Assembly: GCA_023935145.1 (NCBI GenBank)
Contig: CM043702.1
Location: 55,940,501-56,004,500, forward strand
DNA length: 64,000 bases
From: Bretschneidera sinensis
Lineage: Eukaryota > Streptophyta > Magnoliopsida > Brassicales > Akaniaceae
Direction of reading: 5' to 3'
The notes below the pieces were generated by a model that was not told the DNA's origin, did no database searches, and was given only the letters and a program-made list of their open reading frames with translations. Position 1 is the first letter of the stretch, and every line of letters starts with the position of its first letter. Below, in pieces: positions 20,676 through 33,749 of this stretch. The translations under genes and the position numbers were made by a program.

Positions 20676-23195
20676 TTGGTCAAGTCCTGTAAGAGGAATA
20701 TGGATTGGAATGGAAAGGAATCTGTAGATACAGATTTACGCTGTGGCTGGTCCAATGGAAAGCGTGAGCTGCTTGATCTTGATAGCCTTGCACATCATGG
20801 AGGCAATGCTTCGATGGGAAGTGGAAAATGTTTGCTTCCGTTGGGGTCACAGAGGATCCATCACAATGGATATGAGGCAATTTTTGTGACAGGATTGAAA
20901 CCCAACCCAGTTGCTCCTGGTGAAGAACTAGTTGAAGTCTCTTCCATGCCGGATTGGGCACAACTGGCTTTTGAAGGGATGACTACACTGAATAGAGTGC
21001 AGAGTAAGGTCTATGAAACTGAACTTTTTACCCCGGAGAATATTCTATTGCATGCTCCCACTGGTGCAGGAAAAAACAATGTTGCCATGGTCACCATTCT
21101 TCAACAGATTGCTCTGAATAAATTCAATAATAGCCAGTACAAGTTTGTTTACGTACGTGGCACCAATGAAAGCTCTTGTTGCTGAGGTGGTAAGTAATTT
21201 GTCAAAGCGTTTGCAGCATTTCAATGTCAAGGTGGAGGAACTAAGCGGAGATCAGTCTCTGACGCGCAAACAAATTGAAGGAACTCAGGTAATTGTCACC
21301 ACCCCAGAGAAGTGGGTTATTATAACTAGAAAATCAGGGGATCGTACCTATACACAACTTGTAAAACTTATTATCATTGATGAGATTCATCTTCTTCATG
21401 ATAACAGGGGACCTGTTTTAGAGAGTATTGTTGCGAGAACTGTTAGGCAAATTTTAACCACAAAGGAGCATATTCGATTGATTGGTCTTTCAGCCACCCT
21501 TCCTAACTAGGAAGATATAACATTGTTTTTGGGGGTTGATGTGAAAAAAGGACTTTTCCATTTTGACAACAGTTATAGGCCTTGCCCTCTTTCTCAGCAG
21601 TACATTGGAATTACTGTAAAGAAGCCGCTGCAGAGATTCCAGTTGATGAATGAAATCTGTTATGAGAAGGTGATAGCTGTAGCTGGAAAGCATCAAGTTC
21701 TTATTTTTGTCCACTGAAGGAAAGATACGGTGAAAACTGCTTGTTGGTTACGAGATAGGGCTCTTGCTAATGATACTCTTGGTAGATTCTTGAAAGAAGA
21801 TGGTGCAAGCTGTTATATTCTACATGACTATGCCAAACTGGTCAAGAGCAGTGTTCTAAAGGATTTATTGCCATATGGTTTTGCAATTCATCATGCAGGA
21901 ATGGCGAGAGTCGACCGTCAAATTGTTAAGGTACTCTATGCTGCTGGGCATGTACAAGTTTTGGTTTCCAGAGCAACTCTTGCTTGGGGTGTTAATTTGC
22001 CTGCACACATTGTCATCATTAAAGGCACCCTAGATGTCACGCAGATGCTGGGTCGTGCTGGAAGGCCTCAGTATGATTCGTATGGGGAAGGAATTATCCT
22101 GACTGGTCATAGCCAAATTCTGTATTATCTTTCTATCATGAATGAACAACTCCCTATTGAAAGTAAGTTTGTGTTCAAATTGGCTGATGATTTAAATGCA
22201 GAGATTGTTCTTGGATCTATTCAGAATGTTAAAGAAGCCTGCAATTGGATTGCTTGCACTTATTTGAACATTCGTATGTTACGTAACCCTACACTATATG
22301 GCTTGGCACCTGATATTCTGTTTAGAGAAAAAAATGCTGGAGGAGAGGAGGGCTGATCTGATTCATTCTGCTGCAACAATCTTAGAGAGGAATAACCTGG
22401 TCAGATATGACAGAAGAAGTGGTAACTTCTAGGCCACTGATTTGGGCCGTGTTGCTAGCTATTATTATATAACTCATGGTACAATATCCATATATAACGA
22501 GCATTTGAAACCAACAAAGGGTGATACTGAGCTTGTTCAGTTGTTCTCTCTTAGCGAAGAATTCAAATATGTAACGATTAGACAAGATGAGAAGATGAAG
22601 CTAGCAAAGCTCTTTGGTTGTGTTACTATTCCAGTTAAAGGAAGCTTGGAAGAGCCTAGCTCCAAGATTAATGTTTTGTTCCAAGCATACATCTCACATC
22701 TGAAACTTGAAGGGCTTTCACTGGAATCTGACATGGTGTTCATACCTCAGAATGCGGGACGACTTTTCCAAGCGCTTTTTGAGATCTCAATTACAAGAGG
22801 ATGGGCACTACTAGCTGAGAGAGCTTTGAATCTGAGTAAAATGGTTAACAAGAGGATGTGGAGTGTTCAAACACCTCTTCGCCAGTTTGGAGTTCCAAAT
22901 GAAATTTTGACAAGGTTGGAGAAGAAAGATTTGGCATGGGAAAGATATTATGATCTCTCACCATTAGAGTTAGGAGAGCTTCTTCATTTCGCCCATATGG
23001 GAAGAATACTTCACAAGTTCATTCATCAGTTTCCCAAGCTTAACTTGAGAGCAAATGTTTGGCCAATCTCTCCCACTGTTTTGGGGGTTGAACTAATAAT
23101 AACACCAGATTTCCACTGGGAAGACAAAGTTCATGGGTTTCTAGAGCCCTTTTGGGTTATTGTGGAGGATCATAATGGGGAATGGATTCTCTCAC
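20676..23195 (+). pseudogene. BRR2: BRR2 helicase pseudogene, piece 1 (first helicase/Sec63 cassette)
   Basis: Translation matches the U5 snRNP helicase BRR2 (Snu246/DExH12), which unwinds U4/U6 in the spliceosome, from just before the LLDLDSLA motif through the first helicase and Sec63 cassette. Walker A is changed to PTGAGKNN (GKT expected), DEIH is kept ([10 protein letters not shown]), and [12 protein letters not shown] is kept. Damage: a four-base ACGT duplication at about 21150-21157 shifts the frame; stops at 21508 (TAG) and 21715 (TGA); a ~15-codon in-frame loss at about 22030; a frameshift near 22335; a stop at 22430 (TAG). Homology stops at the R1 insertion after NGEWIL. The N-terminal ~400 residues were not found. 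No introns appear in this part, but that alone does not prove a retrocopy. A functional BRR2 must lie elsewhere. Confidence 0.9.
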
Positions 23196-24423
23196 TGTTA
23201 GGATATTTTATATCCTAATTTGTTTAATTTTGATGTTGAAAAAAAAACCTATTTAATAAACTAATAAAATTATGTGTAAGTTTAAACGTTTATTTTACAG
23301 GAACCAAATAAGCCTTATCAACGACTTTATTCTCCAAGTGTAAAATATTGGGCATGTATTTATTGCAAACAAGGAAAGTTTTTAACTAAACAAAAATAAA
23401 AAGATATTGCGGCAGAGTGCAAATATGCTGGTGGTTTAATTGCAAAGCTCTTTGATGCAAGCAAACTATCCCCAAAAAAAAAGCTTACGTGGCATAAAAG
23501 ATGAAGATTACTTTGTAATTATCAGAGTTGACGTGAATCTTTTGGAAACAAAGTTTAATTTTGATTTCATGGTGAGGCCCACCATGTGAAAACAAGTTGA
23601 CCAAAAAAAAGAACAAAATAGCAATTATGGATAACTGGGACCAGCAGCTGTCTCAGACAAGAATAGACGCACACGTGTCGGCACAAGAAGAGACCAAAGT
23701 GTTGCATCAGCAGAAGCAACACCAGCAGAGAGGTAGTCGACCAGTGGCAGAGCCGCTCGACCAATGACTACCAAGCAGAACCAATCGATTAGTGAGTCGA
23801 TTAGTGGTGGAATTAGTCGATCGATAAGTTAATATTAAAAATTTCAGTATTTTATAAAGACTAATCCGAAGATCTGATCTACTAAAGAAAAAATTAATCG
23901 ACTAAGGAGTCGATCGGAAGTGACCATTGGAGATCAAATGATCTAAAATAAATGAGATATCAGTTTGAAAAATAAATTTTCAGAGTTTCTATTTTTAGAG
24001 AGTTTGGCTGAAGCTATAAATCAAAGTTTGTTGATGAGAGTTTAACACAAGAGGAAGAAGAAAGAATTCAGTCTCACTTGTACATAAAGCTTAAAGATTT
24101 AGTGTTTACTACTTCGGTAGTGTTTAAATCAGTAGAGTGTAAAAGTGAGAGTTTGAGATAGATTTCTTTTGTAAGTTTTTCTTACTACCCGTAAAGCAAA
24201 ACTAGGTGTAAAAGTATGCTTGGTACCCAAAAATTTAAGCCAGGTGTAATCGTTGAGATTAGTGGAACTAAGTAAACCAAGAGAAAGGCCTATTGAAGAA
24301 GTGGATGTAGGCTCATCGCCGAACCACTATAAATCTCTGTGTCCCTCTTTCTCTCTCTGTTAAATTTTTAATTGTTTAATTTTTGTGGAAATTGTATTTT
24401 TTCAATCATCATATTTCCTGACA
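23196..24423 (+). repeat. R1 5' LTR
   Basis: Begins TGTTAGG and ends TGACA. Contains a cluster of GTCGAC/TCGAT-core words around 23738-23915 (agtcgaccagtggc, ctcgaccaatg, gtcgattagtgg), also present in the 3' LTR at 53208-53400. It pairs over its length with 25734-26072 plus 52926-53873. Confidence 0.85.
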
Positions 24424-24425
24424 AT

Positions 24426-24437
24426 TGGTATCTGAGC
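24426..24437 (+). other. R1 primer-binding site
   Basis: TGGTATCTGAGC, one change from the common TGGTATCAGAGC complementary to initiator tRNA-Met, starting two bases after the 5' LTR. Confidence 0.8.
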
Positions 24438-24482
24438 AGGTCTCCACAACAATTGACTAACTGTCAAGGAGTTCTTGAAAAG

Positions 24483-25383
24483 ATGCACACATATGTCTCA
24501 ACTGGGTCTAATGATATTCATCAAGTCGCTAAGTTTAACCCTCCCATATTCGATAGGTCGAACTACTCTTTTTTGAAGAAAAGGTGGATGGTCTATATCA
24601 AGAATGTATACTCAAACTGCTGGAGAGTCATCAGCAAAGGAACACACCAAGAAGATTGGTGAAGTAGAAATTGAGAAAGATGAAGACGAGTGAACTGAGG
24701 CTGAGAAGAATCAAAGAGAAATCAACAAAAAAAGCCATGCACCTCTTGTACTGTGGGATTAATAAGAACCAGTTCAACCAGATCCAATCCTGCGAGACAA
24801 CCCAAGAAATTTGGCTCAAACTGAAAGCAGCATTTGAAGGTACAAATAATGTCAAATTAACTAAAATTACTAGTCTGATGTATGCTTTTGATGGTTTCAG
24901 GATGAATTTGGGTGAAAGCATCTCAGAATTAACCTCTCAATTTACCGAATTATTAAACGATATGAAGGAGCTAGGAAAAGAGATCCCTCGGTCTGACCAG
25001 GTGAGCAAGATGATTAGATCTCTACCAAGTGAGTGACTACCCAAAGTTTCGGCCATTGAAGAGTCGAAAAAATATACAACAATGACCCTAGAAGATCTCT
25101 TTGGCATCCTAATGACTCATGAGATCAACTTGAAGGTGCTGAAGAATGATGAAGACAAGTAAAGAAAAACAATCGCATTAAAAGTTGCCAAGGACGAAGA
25201 TGATGAAATAGTAATGCTTACAAGAAGGTTCAAAAGGAACCCGGAGTGACACAAAAGAGCTTCAAAAGGTGAGTCATCAAGAAAAAAAGAACGAGTCTGC
25301 TATAAATACGACCAGCCAGGTCACAAAAGACCATATTGTCCAAAGTTGAAAAGATCAAAGAGAAAAGGACTAGTAACAACCTA
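24483..25383 (+). pseudogene. R1 gag remnant
   Basis: Copia gag (UBN2-type) recognisable from FDRSNYSFLKKRW through ETTQEIWLKLKAAFEGT and SLMYAFDGFRM, ending at a zinc knuckle CYKYDQPGHKRPYC, where the second Cys has become Tyr. The frame is broken near 24660, with stops at about 25036, 25160 and 25247. Gag packages element RNA; this copy cannot. After the knuckle only non-coding sequence leads to the polypurine tract, so pol is missing rather than degraded beyond recognition. Confidence 0.8.
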
Positions 25384-25733
25384 GAACAATGGTGAATATG
25401 AGGATTCGTATCTCAAAAAGTAAGTTGTGAACCGCTTCCTCTTTGTCTGAAATGACACGAACTGTTTACCAAACGAAGGAGATGAGACAATTAAATCCGG
25501 TAAAGGTTAAGTGTCAAATTTTTTAATCTGTTTGCATTGCACGTTTAATTTTTGTTTTGTCTGCATATTTTTATGTCCCACGAGTTTAGGGGGAGTTTGA
25601 TTTAATTTTTTATCGTTCTTATTATTACATTCGTTCAAAGGGAGTTTAAAAACCAGCCTTTTTATTTTAGACAAAAAGAGAAGAAATTTAATATTTTGTT
25701 TAACGATTTTGTCTACATCAAAAAGGGGGAGAT

Positions 25734-26072
25734 TGTTAGGATATTTTATATCCTAATATGTTTAATTTTGATGTAGATAAAATATGTTTAATTAACTAAC
25801 AAAGTTTTTTTTTTAAATGTGCAGGTTTAAGTGTTTATTTTACAAAAACCAAACAAGCCTTATTAACGACTTTATTCTCAAGTGTAAAATATTGTGCATG
25901 GATTTATTGCAAACAAGGAAAGCTTTTAACTAAAGAAAAAATAAAAGATATTGTGGCAGAGAAGTCATTGGTGGAATGGTGGAGTCAAAGTCTCACATGG
26001 GAAGTGGGGACCACTCCATATGGGAGCAAAGCAGAGTGCAAGTATACTGGTAGTTTAATTGCAGAGCCAGAT
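25734..26072 (+). repeat. R1 3' LTR, first part
   Basis: Follows a polypurine tract AAAAAGGGGGAGAT and begins TGTTAGGATATT. Interrupted after ccagat by G1; cagat (26068-26072) is repeated at 52926-52930 as G1's target duplication. Confidence 0.9.
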
Positions 26073-28047
26073 TGTAACAACCCATCTCGGGTTGGCCACC
26101 CTCGAGATGGTGTCGTCATCTTTTGAAATCCCAGCACGACACATATATGCAACAATACAAAAATACACCAACTGAAATTAAAAATTTCAGCCAATCCTTA
26201 ACTCTTCTTAGAGAAGATACATCATCGTCCTCATTTCAGAAACAATATATACATATAACAAAATGCATGAAAAAAAATTTATTACAAATTTTTCTTTCTT
26301 CTTTCTTACAATGTTTGAGGACTTGACCACGAGACTTACTTAAAGTAGTTACTCTGCTATCAGCTTTAAACTCTATCTGCCGTTCCCGCTGCAAAAAATT
26401 TTCAACAATGAGGAGTGAGCTTCACAAGATCAGTGAATTAAATTTACTAGAAGTACTCGATTATATACTTCCAATCACATCTTATAATTCAATGTTTCAA
26501 ATAATCTTCCCATATTCATTCATCTATTATCTCATATAAATCAATAATAACATCCTATTATAATTTCAATCATTTATCAATCTCATCTTAAGTTAATCAT
26601 CAAACATATCAATTTTTCTTCTTATATATTTAATCATATTGAGATTTTCAATTTAACATCATTATTTATCTCGTTATGAGGTTCACAGCATACAATCAAT
26701 CAATCAAATAAATTTTAATCATATTATACTCTCACATTTCTTTCTCATCATATATGTCTCTCTGTGAGACTCATTTGACTATCAATAATTTCACAATCAA
26801 GATTGATATTTTATAATCTCAATCAATAATAATCAATACTTAAAACAAATGTAATGTCTGAATTTAAATTAGCTTTCTCATTAGATCATTCCATAGTATC
26901 ATCTGGGAACATCTTCCACATGTCGACATGTTTCAGCTAGGCCGGCTACCTTCCCGATATTTTATTTTCAGCTAGACCAGCTGCCTTCCTGGATTTTTAT
27001 TTTCAGTTAGATCGGCTGCCTTCCCGGCCTTTTATTTTCAGCTAGATCGATTGTCTTCTCGGTCTTTTATTTCAGTTAGACTGACTGTCTTCCCAGTATT
27101 TTATTTTATGCATATGAGTAATAATGTGAAAAATAAGTAGACTAGTTACCTTCCTGGTCTTTTATTTTTTTGCATATAAACAATAATATGAAAACAAGCA
27201 TATATTCAAGCATTCAATTTAGCTATCTAATTCTTTCTCAAAATTATTATTATTTTTATCATATTCATTAAATTATCTCATCATATATCATATCCACTTT
27301 TCAATCATATTTTTTCAGAAATTTCATAAAACATCTCAACATATTTTTCATTCATCCATCCTATTTAAAATATAAATTCTTATATAATTAATATTCAACA
27401 CACTTTCCAATTCCTAATCAATAAATTAATCAATTTTCATATATAACAGAAATTACATCATTAAATCGTTGTAATTTACCAATTTATTCAAATATCATAA
27501 TTTCATATTTCTATTGGTTTCGATTACTAAAAGTAAATCTAACTCACCAGGTAGCACTTAAAGCTATCCGTGGATCACTTCATTTCATTTCCTACTCCTT
27601 TCAGCAATTTCTTGAGATTACTGATCACCAACACCTCAAATGTGATTACATCTTGCTATTGTAATTTGGATGACTGTACTATCTCTAATATTGGAGAAAT
27701 TTTCTTTATAACTTTTTGCTAAGAAATTTGAATTGAAGAAAAAAAAAAAACCAAACACGATTTGGTAAGAGTTAACAAAACCTAAACAAAACTTAACGGT
27801 TTATACCAAAACCGTTTAACACCGCCACCACTTGTTTCTAAATTGTTAGGTGTCTGACATGCAATCCTTACATGTTTTGTAACATACACCTGGACACTTC
27901 CAAGTGTATAACCACTTTCTCTTTTTTTTTTCTTCAAAAGAATTATTTTAATCAATAATAAATCTTTTACGTATATATTATTTTAATTCCATGTAATATC
28001 TATCAAATTACTTCTTTACCCTTACTTTTATGAACATGTGTATTACA
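26073..28047 (-). repeat. G1 3' LTR
   Basis: Plus-strand ends TGTAACAACCC and GTATTACA, 1975 bp. Contains about five copies of a 35-bp repeat around 26931-27110 (unit with TTTTATTTTCAGCTAGACCGG). Adjacent plus-strand sequence to about 28070 gives, on the minus strand, the purine-rich tract AAGGTGGG before the LTR. Confidence 0.85.
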
Positions 28048-29976
28048 AGTATACCCACCTTATAAAAATTTCATCCCCGAAATTTCCTTACTTAACTCAA
28101 GAAACAATTGTGGATAATATTTCTCTATAGTTGTCTCACTCTCTCACGTAATCTCTTCAACATCTTTATTTCGCCACAGAACTTGAACTAATGGTATTAC
28201 TTTATTACACAAGACTTGTTCTTTTCTATCTAAAATTCTCACTGGTACTTATATAAAAGTCAAATCTTCCTGAATTTCTATAGATTGGCTCGAGTTATTA
28301 TGAGATTCATCATGTAAGTGTTTTCGCAAAAGTGAAACATGAAATATGTTATGCAACTACTTCAACTCTGGAGGAAAATCCAGGCTATTCACAACTAGTC
28401 CAACTTTCTCAATAACCTCATAGGGTCCTACATACCTCAAACTCAACTTTTCTTTCTTTTTAACCCTCAACACACCTTTCCATGGAGATATTTATAAATA
28501 CACCCAATCACCTACTTGAAACTCAAGAGGTCTTCTTCTATTATCAGCTTAGCTATTCGGTCTACTTTGTGCTGCTTTAAGATTCTCTTTAACCAGTTTG
28601 ATCCTCTCAATTGTTAACTCAATAATTTATGGACAAAATACATTTCTCTCTCCCACTTCTTCCCAACATAAAAGAGTTCTACACCTCCTACCATACAATG
28701 CCTCAAACGGTGCTATTCTAATACTGGATTGATGTTGATTATTATAAGCAAATTCAATCAAGGTCAAGTAAGCTTCCCAACTTATTGGGAAACTTATCAC
28801 ATTTGCCCTCAACATATCTTCTAGTACTCTAATAATTTTTTCTGTCTGCTAATCTGTTTGAAGATGAAAAGTTGTACTAAACTGCAGCTGTGTACAGATG
28901 GCTTTCTGAAAGCTTTTTAGAATCTAAATATAAATCTAGAAATTCTAGCTGATACTATGCTCAAAGGTACCCCATGCAATCTTACTATCTCAACTACATA
29001 TAGTTCAGCTAACTTTTCAAGACTCCAAGTAGTATTAATAGGAAGAAAATGAGATGATTTAGATAATTTATCTGCAATCACCCATACAACATTAAAACCT
29101 CTATGGGTATAGGAAAATCTAGAAACAAAATCCATAGTCATATTCTCCCATGGCCATTCAGGTACTAGAAGAGACTGTAATAAACCTCCCTAATGTTTAT
29201 TCTCTGACTTCACTTTCTGACAAATCAAACATCTAGAAATATATTCAGCTACACCCCTCTTCAATCTTGACCACTAGTAATTCTATTTCAATCCTCTATA
29301 CATCTTATTATTACTCGGGTGCATCAAATATACATCATCATGTGCCTCTCTCAATATCTTCTTTCTCAACTCAACATCATTGGAACACAAATCCTATGTT
29401 CTAATACCAAAATACCATCATTTCTAATTTTGAACTCATATTGCTTTCTACTAAGCACTTCCTGCTTAATCTTCTCTATCTCCTTATCTCTACCTTGCAT
29501 TTCTAATAAGAGTTCTATAGTGGATGACTATACAACCATATTTTCCAATAATACTCATCTATCACTAATATTCAAGTTCATTATCATCTCTCTCAACTCT
29601 ACTATCATATTCACATCATGGCTCTCTATAGCAGCTAATCTTCCTATAGATTTTTTACTCAATGCATTAGCTACCACATTCACTTTCCTTAGATGGTAAT
29701 GTATCATAAAATCTTATGTTCAATAAATATCTCACAAGTGGCATCATACAAATGATGTTTCCAAATCTTCAAACCAAACATTATGGCAGATAACTCTAAG
29801 TCATGGGTCGAATAATTTATTTCATGATTCTTCTATTGCGTAGAAGCATATGCCACTGCCTTTCCATGTTGCATCAACTCACATCCCAACCCTTGATGCA
29901 AAGCATCACTATACATAACAAATCCTTCATCATTAAAAGAAAGCACCAACACTAGAGTAGTAGTTAATTTTTCCTT
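28048..29976 (-). pseudogene. G1 integrase and C-terminal part of RNase H
   Basis: From high to low coordinates: RNase H end (YSDALHQGLGCELMQ, AVAYASTQ, then DLELSAI) at about 29976-29700; integrase core with TMDFVSRFSYTHRGFNVVWV at 29141-29090 and IRVAPFEALYGRRC-like text at 28730-28680; then the tail RILDRKEQVL near 28240. Numerous stops interrupt all parts. RNase H continues at 35410 on the far side of C1. Confidence 0.75.
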
Positions 29977-30833
29977 TGTTGGAAAATCACCTTCTTGCGG
30001 AATCCCAGGTTGTGATCTCAAGTCTAGAATGACTTGTAATAAAACCGAAACAAAACAGGAATCAAACCAATCAAAGAAAGAACACAAGCAATGTTGTCGA
30101 GGTTTGGCAATGTGCCTACGTCCCCGTGAGCTGCTCCGAGCTCTCTGCACTAAATCAATGGAGTTCTTACAATTGCAGCAACACCTCTTCAAAAATCCTC
30201 AAGTTCTTAAAGAACAAAATAAGAAAAAAAGAAAGCGATAAGGACTACTGGTGTTTCCTTGGAATTTTCCCCAAGAAAATTCCAATTACAAAGCCCTTGA
30301 ATCCCCAATTTATACTACTCTCTCTCTAAACAACCAGCCTCTCTTGAATGAGTCTCTCCTGTGTTTAATATCTTTGCACTCTCACACATCATGTGTTCTA
30401 TTTCACACACATTCACATGTCATTTTTTCATCACACCTTGAATGGCTCCTAGATAACCCTTTATATAGAGCAATGACTACCTCATCCAATCTTTGAGATC
30501 AATCTCAACCCTTAGATCTCGAGAACCAAAGACTCATGGCTCTTTAAGAGTCTAAGGAATCCTGTGTGTTTTAACCATGTTCCACGCACTATCTCAAAAT
30601 GCCCAAAATGATGCTTCAAGTGTGCTTGGCACCCGGCCCAGACCAGGGCACACAACCTCCAGGTGCTGGGCGCCGCGGCGCACACCACCCTGTGCCACGT
30701 CCCACACCTAGGGGAGGCTTCTCCATTCTTCATCCTTTGTTAGAAGCTGCGGCACACACTTCTTGGGCTGCGACGCACAACTGTATCTGAAGCTGACTTC
30801 TTCTCCTGTTTAATCCTTAGACAAATACCAACA
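29977..30833 (-). repeat. C1 3' LTR
   Basis: Plus-strand ends TGTTGGAAAATC and TACCAACA. Includes a GC-rich block at about 30620-30720 unlike the surrounding AT-rich DNA. Matches 34543-35409 closely. Confidence 0.88.
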
Positions 30834-31144
30834 ATCTCTACCTTTGTCTAAGTGATTAAACCCGAACCCATTTGTAGAGAACTCAGGATCCAAACTCAAC
30901 TTGAGTTGCCATATACTCCAATCCTAAGAAGTCCAAGGCAATGATTGAACTTGCTTAGAGGTAGAACTTTAGTACCTAAATCTGTAGGATTTTCTTCCTT
31001 TGTGACTTTGTTCACATGAATGCATCATTTCGTAACATTTTCCCGAATGAAATGATACCGAACATCCATATACTTTGTCCTCTCATGGAACATCGGGTTC
31101 CTACACAAGTGCCACGCAATTTGACTATCCGAAGACACCACCAT

Positions 31145-32043
31145 CTACTCTTTTAGAACCTTCCACTCTTCCATCAAACCTTTACACCACATAGCCTCTT
31201 TTATGGCTTTCGTAACCGTTATGTACTCAGCCTCAATTATTGAGAGTGCTACCACCGACTGCAACTGAGCCTTCAAATGCCTCAGCAACCACTTCATCCC
31301 AAGCCAAAGCTCTTTTCCAGGATTACTCACAAATCTGCTGAGAACTCTAATTGCCTGAGAAATGTTGGGTCTAGTGCTTACCATCATGAACATGACTTAT
31401 CAACCACACTAGAGTAAGGGACCTTTTCCATTTCCTTCTTCTCCTCATCCGTTCTAGGACATTGTTCGCTAGAGAACTTGAAATGACCAGCAAGGGGAAT
31501 CTTCACTAGTTTACCATCTTCCATAGAAAACTTAGACAACACTTTTTCTATGTAGGAAGACTGAGAAACCTTCAACCTATTTCTCTCCCTTTCCCGAATT
31601 CTTCTCATCCCAAGGATCTTTTGTGCAATGCCAAGATCCTTCCTCTCGAACTCCTCACTAAGTTGAGATGTCAACCTTTCTATCCTCTCCTTGCTGTTCC
31701 CAACCAATAGCATGTCATCAGCATAGATGAGGATACTCACCATTTCCTCCACCTTGTGTCCAGGTGAGAAAGTTTCTGTGAAATCTATAAGCATAGCCTT
31801 GTACCGGACTTCATCCCTTAGAGGGTTCCCTTCTTTGATCTTGTAAATCCACTTACAATCCAGAACTCTCTGTTTTCCTGGAATGTGCACTAATTCCCAA
31901 GAGTTGTTCTTCCTCAAAGAATGCATTTCTTCCTCCATAACTAGCTTCCATCTTGACGAATCCTTAATGTAAGTCTCTAGTTCACTTATCCCTCTTTCTG
32001 TCCAAGGAGCTATTGCATTCACAGCAGCAAAACCATATCTCAA
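31145..32043 (-). pseudogene. C1 reverse transcriptase and RNase H remnant with deletions
   Basis: Starts with the usual Copia pre-RT region (MEEEMHSLRKNNSWELV, LDCKWIYKIKEG), reaches TFSP and then jumps to ILIYADDMLLVG. The segment that normally holds the first catalytic Asp and LYGLKQ..R is missing. YADD is kept. After a frame break near 31390, RNase H reads STRPNISQAI and EAEYI but lacks the stretch between HLK and VVALS. The two losses make the product inactive. Confidence 0.8.
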
Positions 32044-32163
32044 AGGTGGTCTGACCAGCGTTCTTTCCTGATCTCTTCTGAGCTGATGACTTACTACATC
32101 ATCCCCTTCTAGTTCAGTCTCCTCTCGAGTGTCTTGAGCTTGGCCTTCATCAATGAGCTCTAC

Positions 32164-33727
32164 CTAGTCCGAACCCTCTTGCCTTTCTTGCTCTACCTGA
32201 ACTGAATTTTCCTTGATACTATACTCCACAAATACCGAACTGGTTTGCTCACTATCCCCTGCAGGGTTAGTTTTCTCCAAATAGGGAAATACATGCTTAT
32301 TAAAAATGACATCCCTACTTATTATGAGTTTAAATCTTTTTTGCTCTAAGGACCACAACCTATACCCCTTAGCCCTTTCCTCATATCCTAGAAACACATA
32401 TTTTCTAGACTTTAGGCTAAGATTATCATCCTTTTGATGTGCAAACCCAGCACACCCAAAAGTTTTAAGATTGTTCAACTCATGGGGTTTTCCACTCCAC
32501 ATCTCCTCGGGAGTCTTGAGCTCCAAATCTCTAGAGGTGATCTATTAACCAAATACACAGCAGTAGACATCACTTCCCCCCAAAAACATTTGGGTAATCC
32601 GGATCCTATAATCATGCACCTTACCTTTTCCATAAGGGTCTTATTCATCCTTTCAGCAACTCCATTTTGCTGAGGGGTTTTCACAACCATTCTATGTCTT
32701 ATAATCCCATTTAACTTGCAGAATTGATCAAGTTCCTTGTTAAAAAATTCTAAGCCATTATCGGTTCTTCACACCTTAACTACCCTGCCCGTTTGAGTTT
32801 CCTTCAGCTTTTTCCACAACACTAATTTATTCAAAGCATTTGATTTATTTTTAAGCAAATAAACCTAAACCTTTCTAGAATAATCATCAATTAAAGACAG
32901 AAAGTAAAGATTACCTCCGGTGTTCTTGCTGGTCCCCAAAGATCTGCATGAATGTAGTCAAGAATACCCTTAGACTTGTGCACTCCGGTGTTGAAGCTGA
33001 CCCGATGTTGTTTCCCAAGAACACAACATTCGTAGAAATCAAGTTTCTTTACCCTGTCACCATCAAGTAGACTATTCTTGCTAAGAACTTGCAGCCCCTT
33101 TTCGCTCATATGTCCCAAATGATTATGCCAAAGTACTACCTTATCCATCTCAGCCATCAAGCTTGCTGTTTGATCTTTGATTTCTGTTTCTCCGATCATC
33201 TCATAGAGACCATCCTTTATTGCTGCTTTGATCACTATCAAAGATCCCTTGGTTACCTTGATCTTTCCTCCCTCTACTTTGTATGTGTACCCCATGGAAT
33301 CTAGTTGCCCCAATGAGATCAAATTTCTTCTCAACTCCAGAAGATATCTCACATTCCTCAGCAGCCTTGTCATTCCATCAAACATCCTCAATTGGATGTC
33401 TCCTGTGCCCCTCACTTGGTAAGAAGTATCATTCCCCAAGAAAACCTTTCCATCATTGGTTTCCTTGAAATTCTTGAACCAATCCCAGTGAGGACACATA
33501 TGATAGGTGCACTCGGTATCTAAGATCCATTTCCCGCTGCCTTCTTGCCCCTTGCTCACATTTGAGCACACAACAAGAACATCATCATCTTGCTGTTCTC
33601 CCTTGGCAACCGAAACCTCTCCATTCTTAGTATGGATTCCTCCCTTATCCCTCATCATCTTCTTGCAATCTTTCTTGAAATGATACTCCTTATGGCAGTA
33701 GAAGCATCTCTTTCCTCCAAATCTCAA
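32164..33727 (-). pseudogene. C1 zinc knuckle, protease and integrase
   Basis: Zinc knuckle CFYCHKEYHFKKDC (33700-33660), protease WILDTECTYHMCP with the active-site Gly changed to Glu, integrase zinc finger WHNHLGHMS..CVLGKQHRVSF, then GILDYIHADLWGP. The frame breaks near 32890; the later integrase part VVKTPQQNGVAERMNKTLME lies at 32690-32475 and the C-terminal part at 32526-32164 (TFGCAGFAHQ). Integrase is broken and the element is defective. Confidence 0.8.
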
Positions 33728-33749
33728 TTTGGAGTGCGCTCTCCCATGG

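Noticed and set aside
26931..27170. Regularly spaced 35-bp repeats that could suggest a CRISPR array
   Set aside because: Units are contiguous with no unique spacers and lie in a plant LTR; they are a minisatellite.
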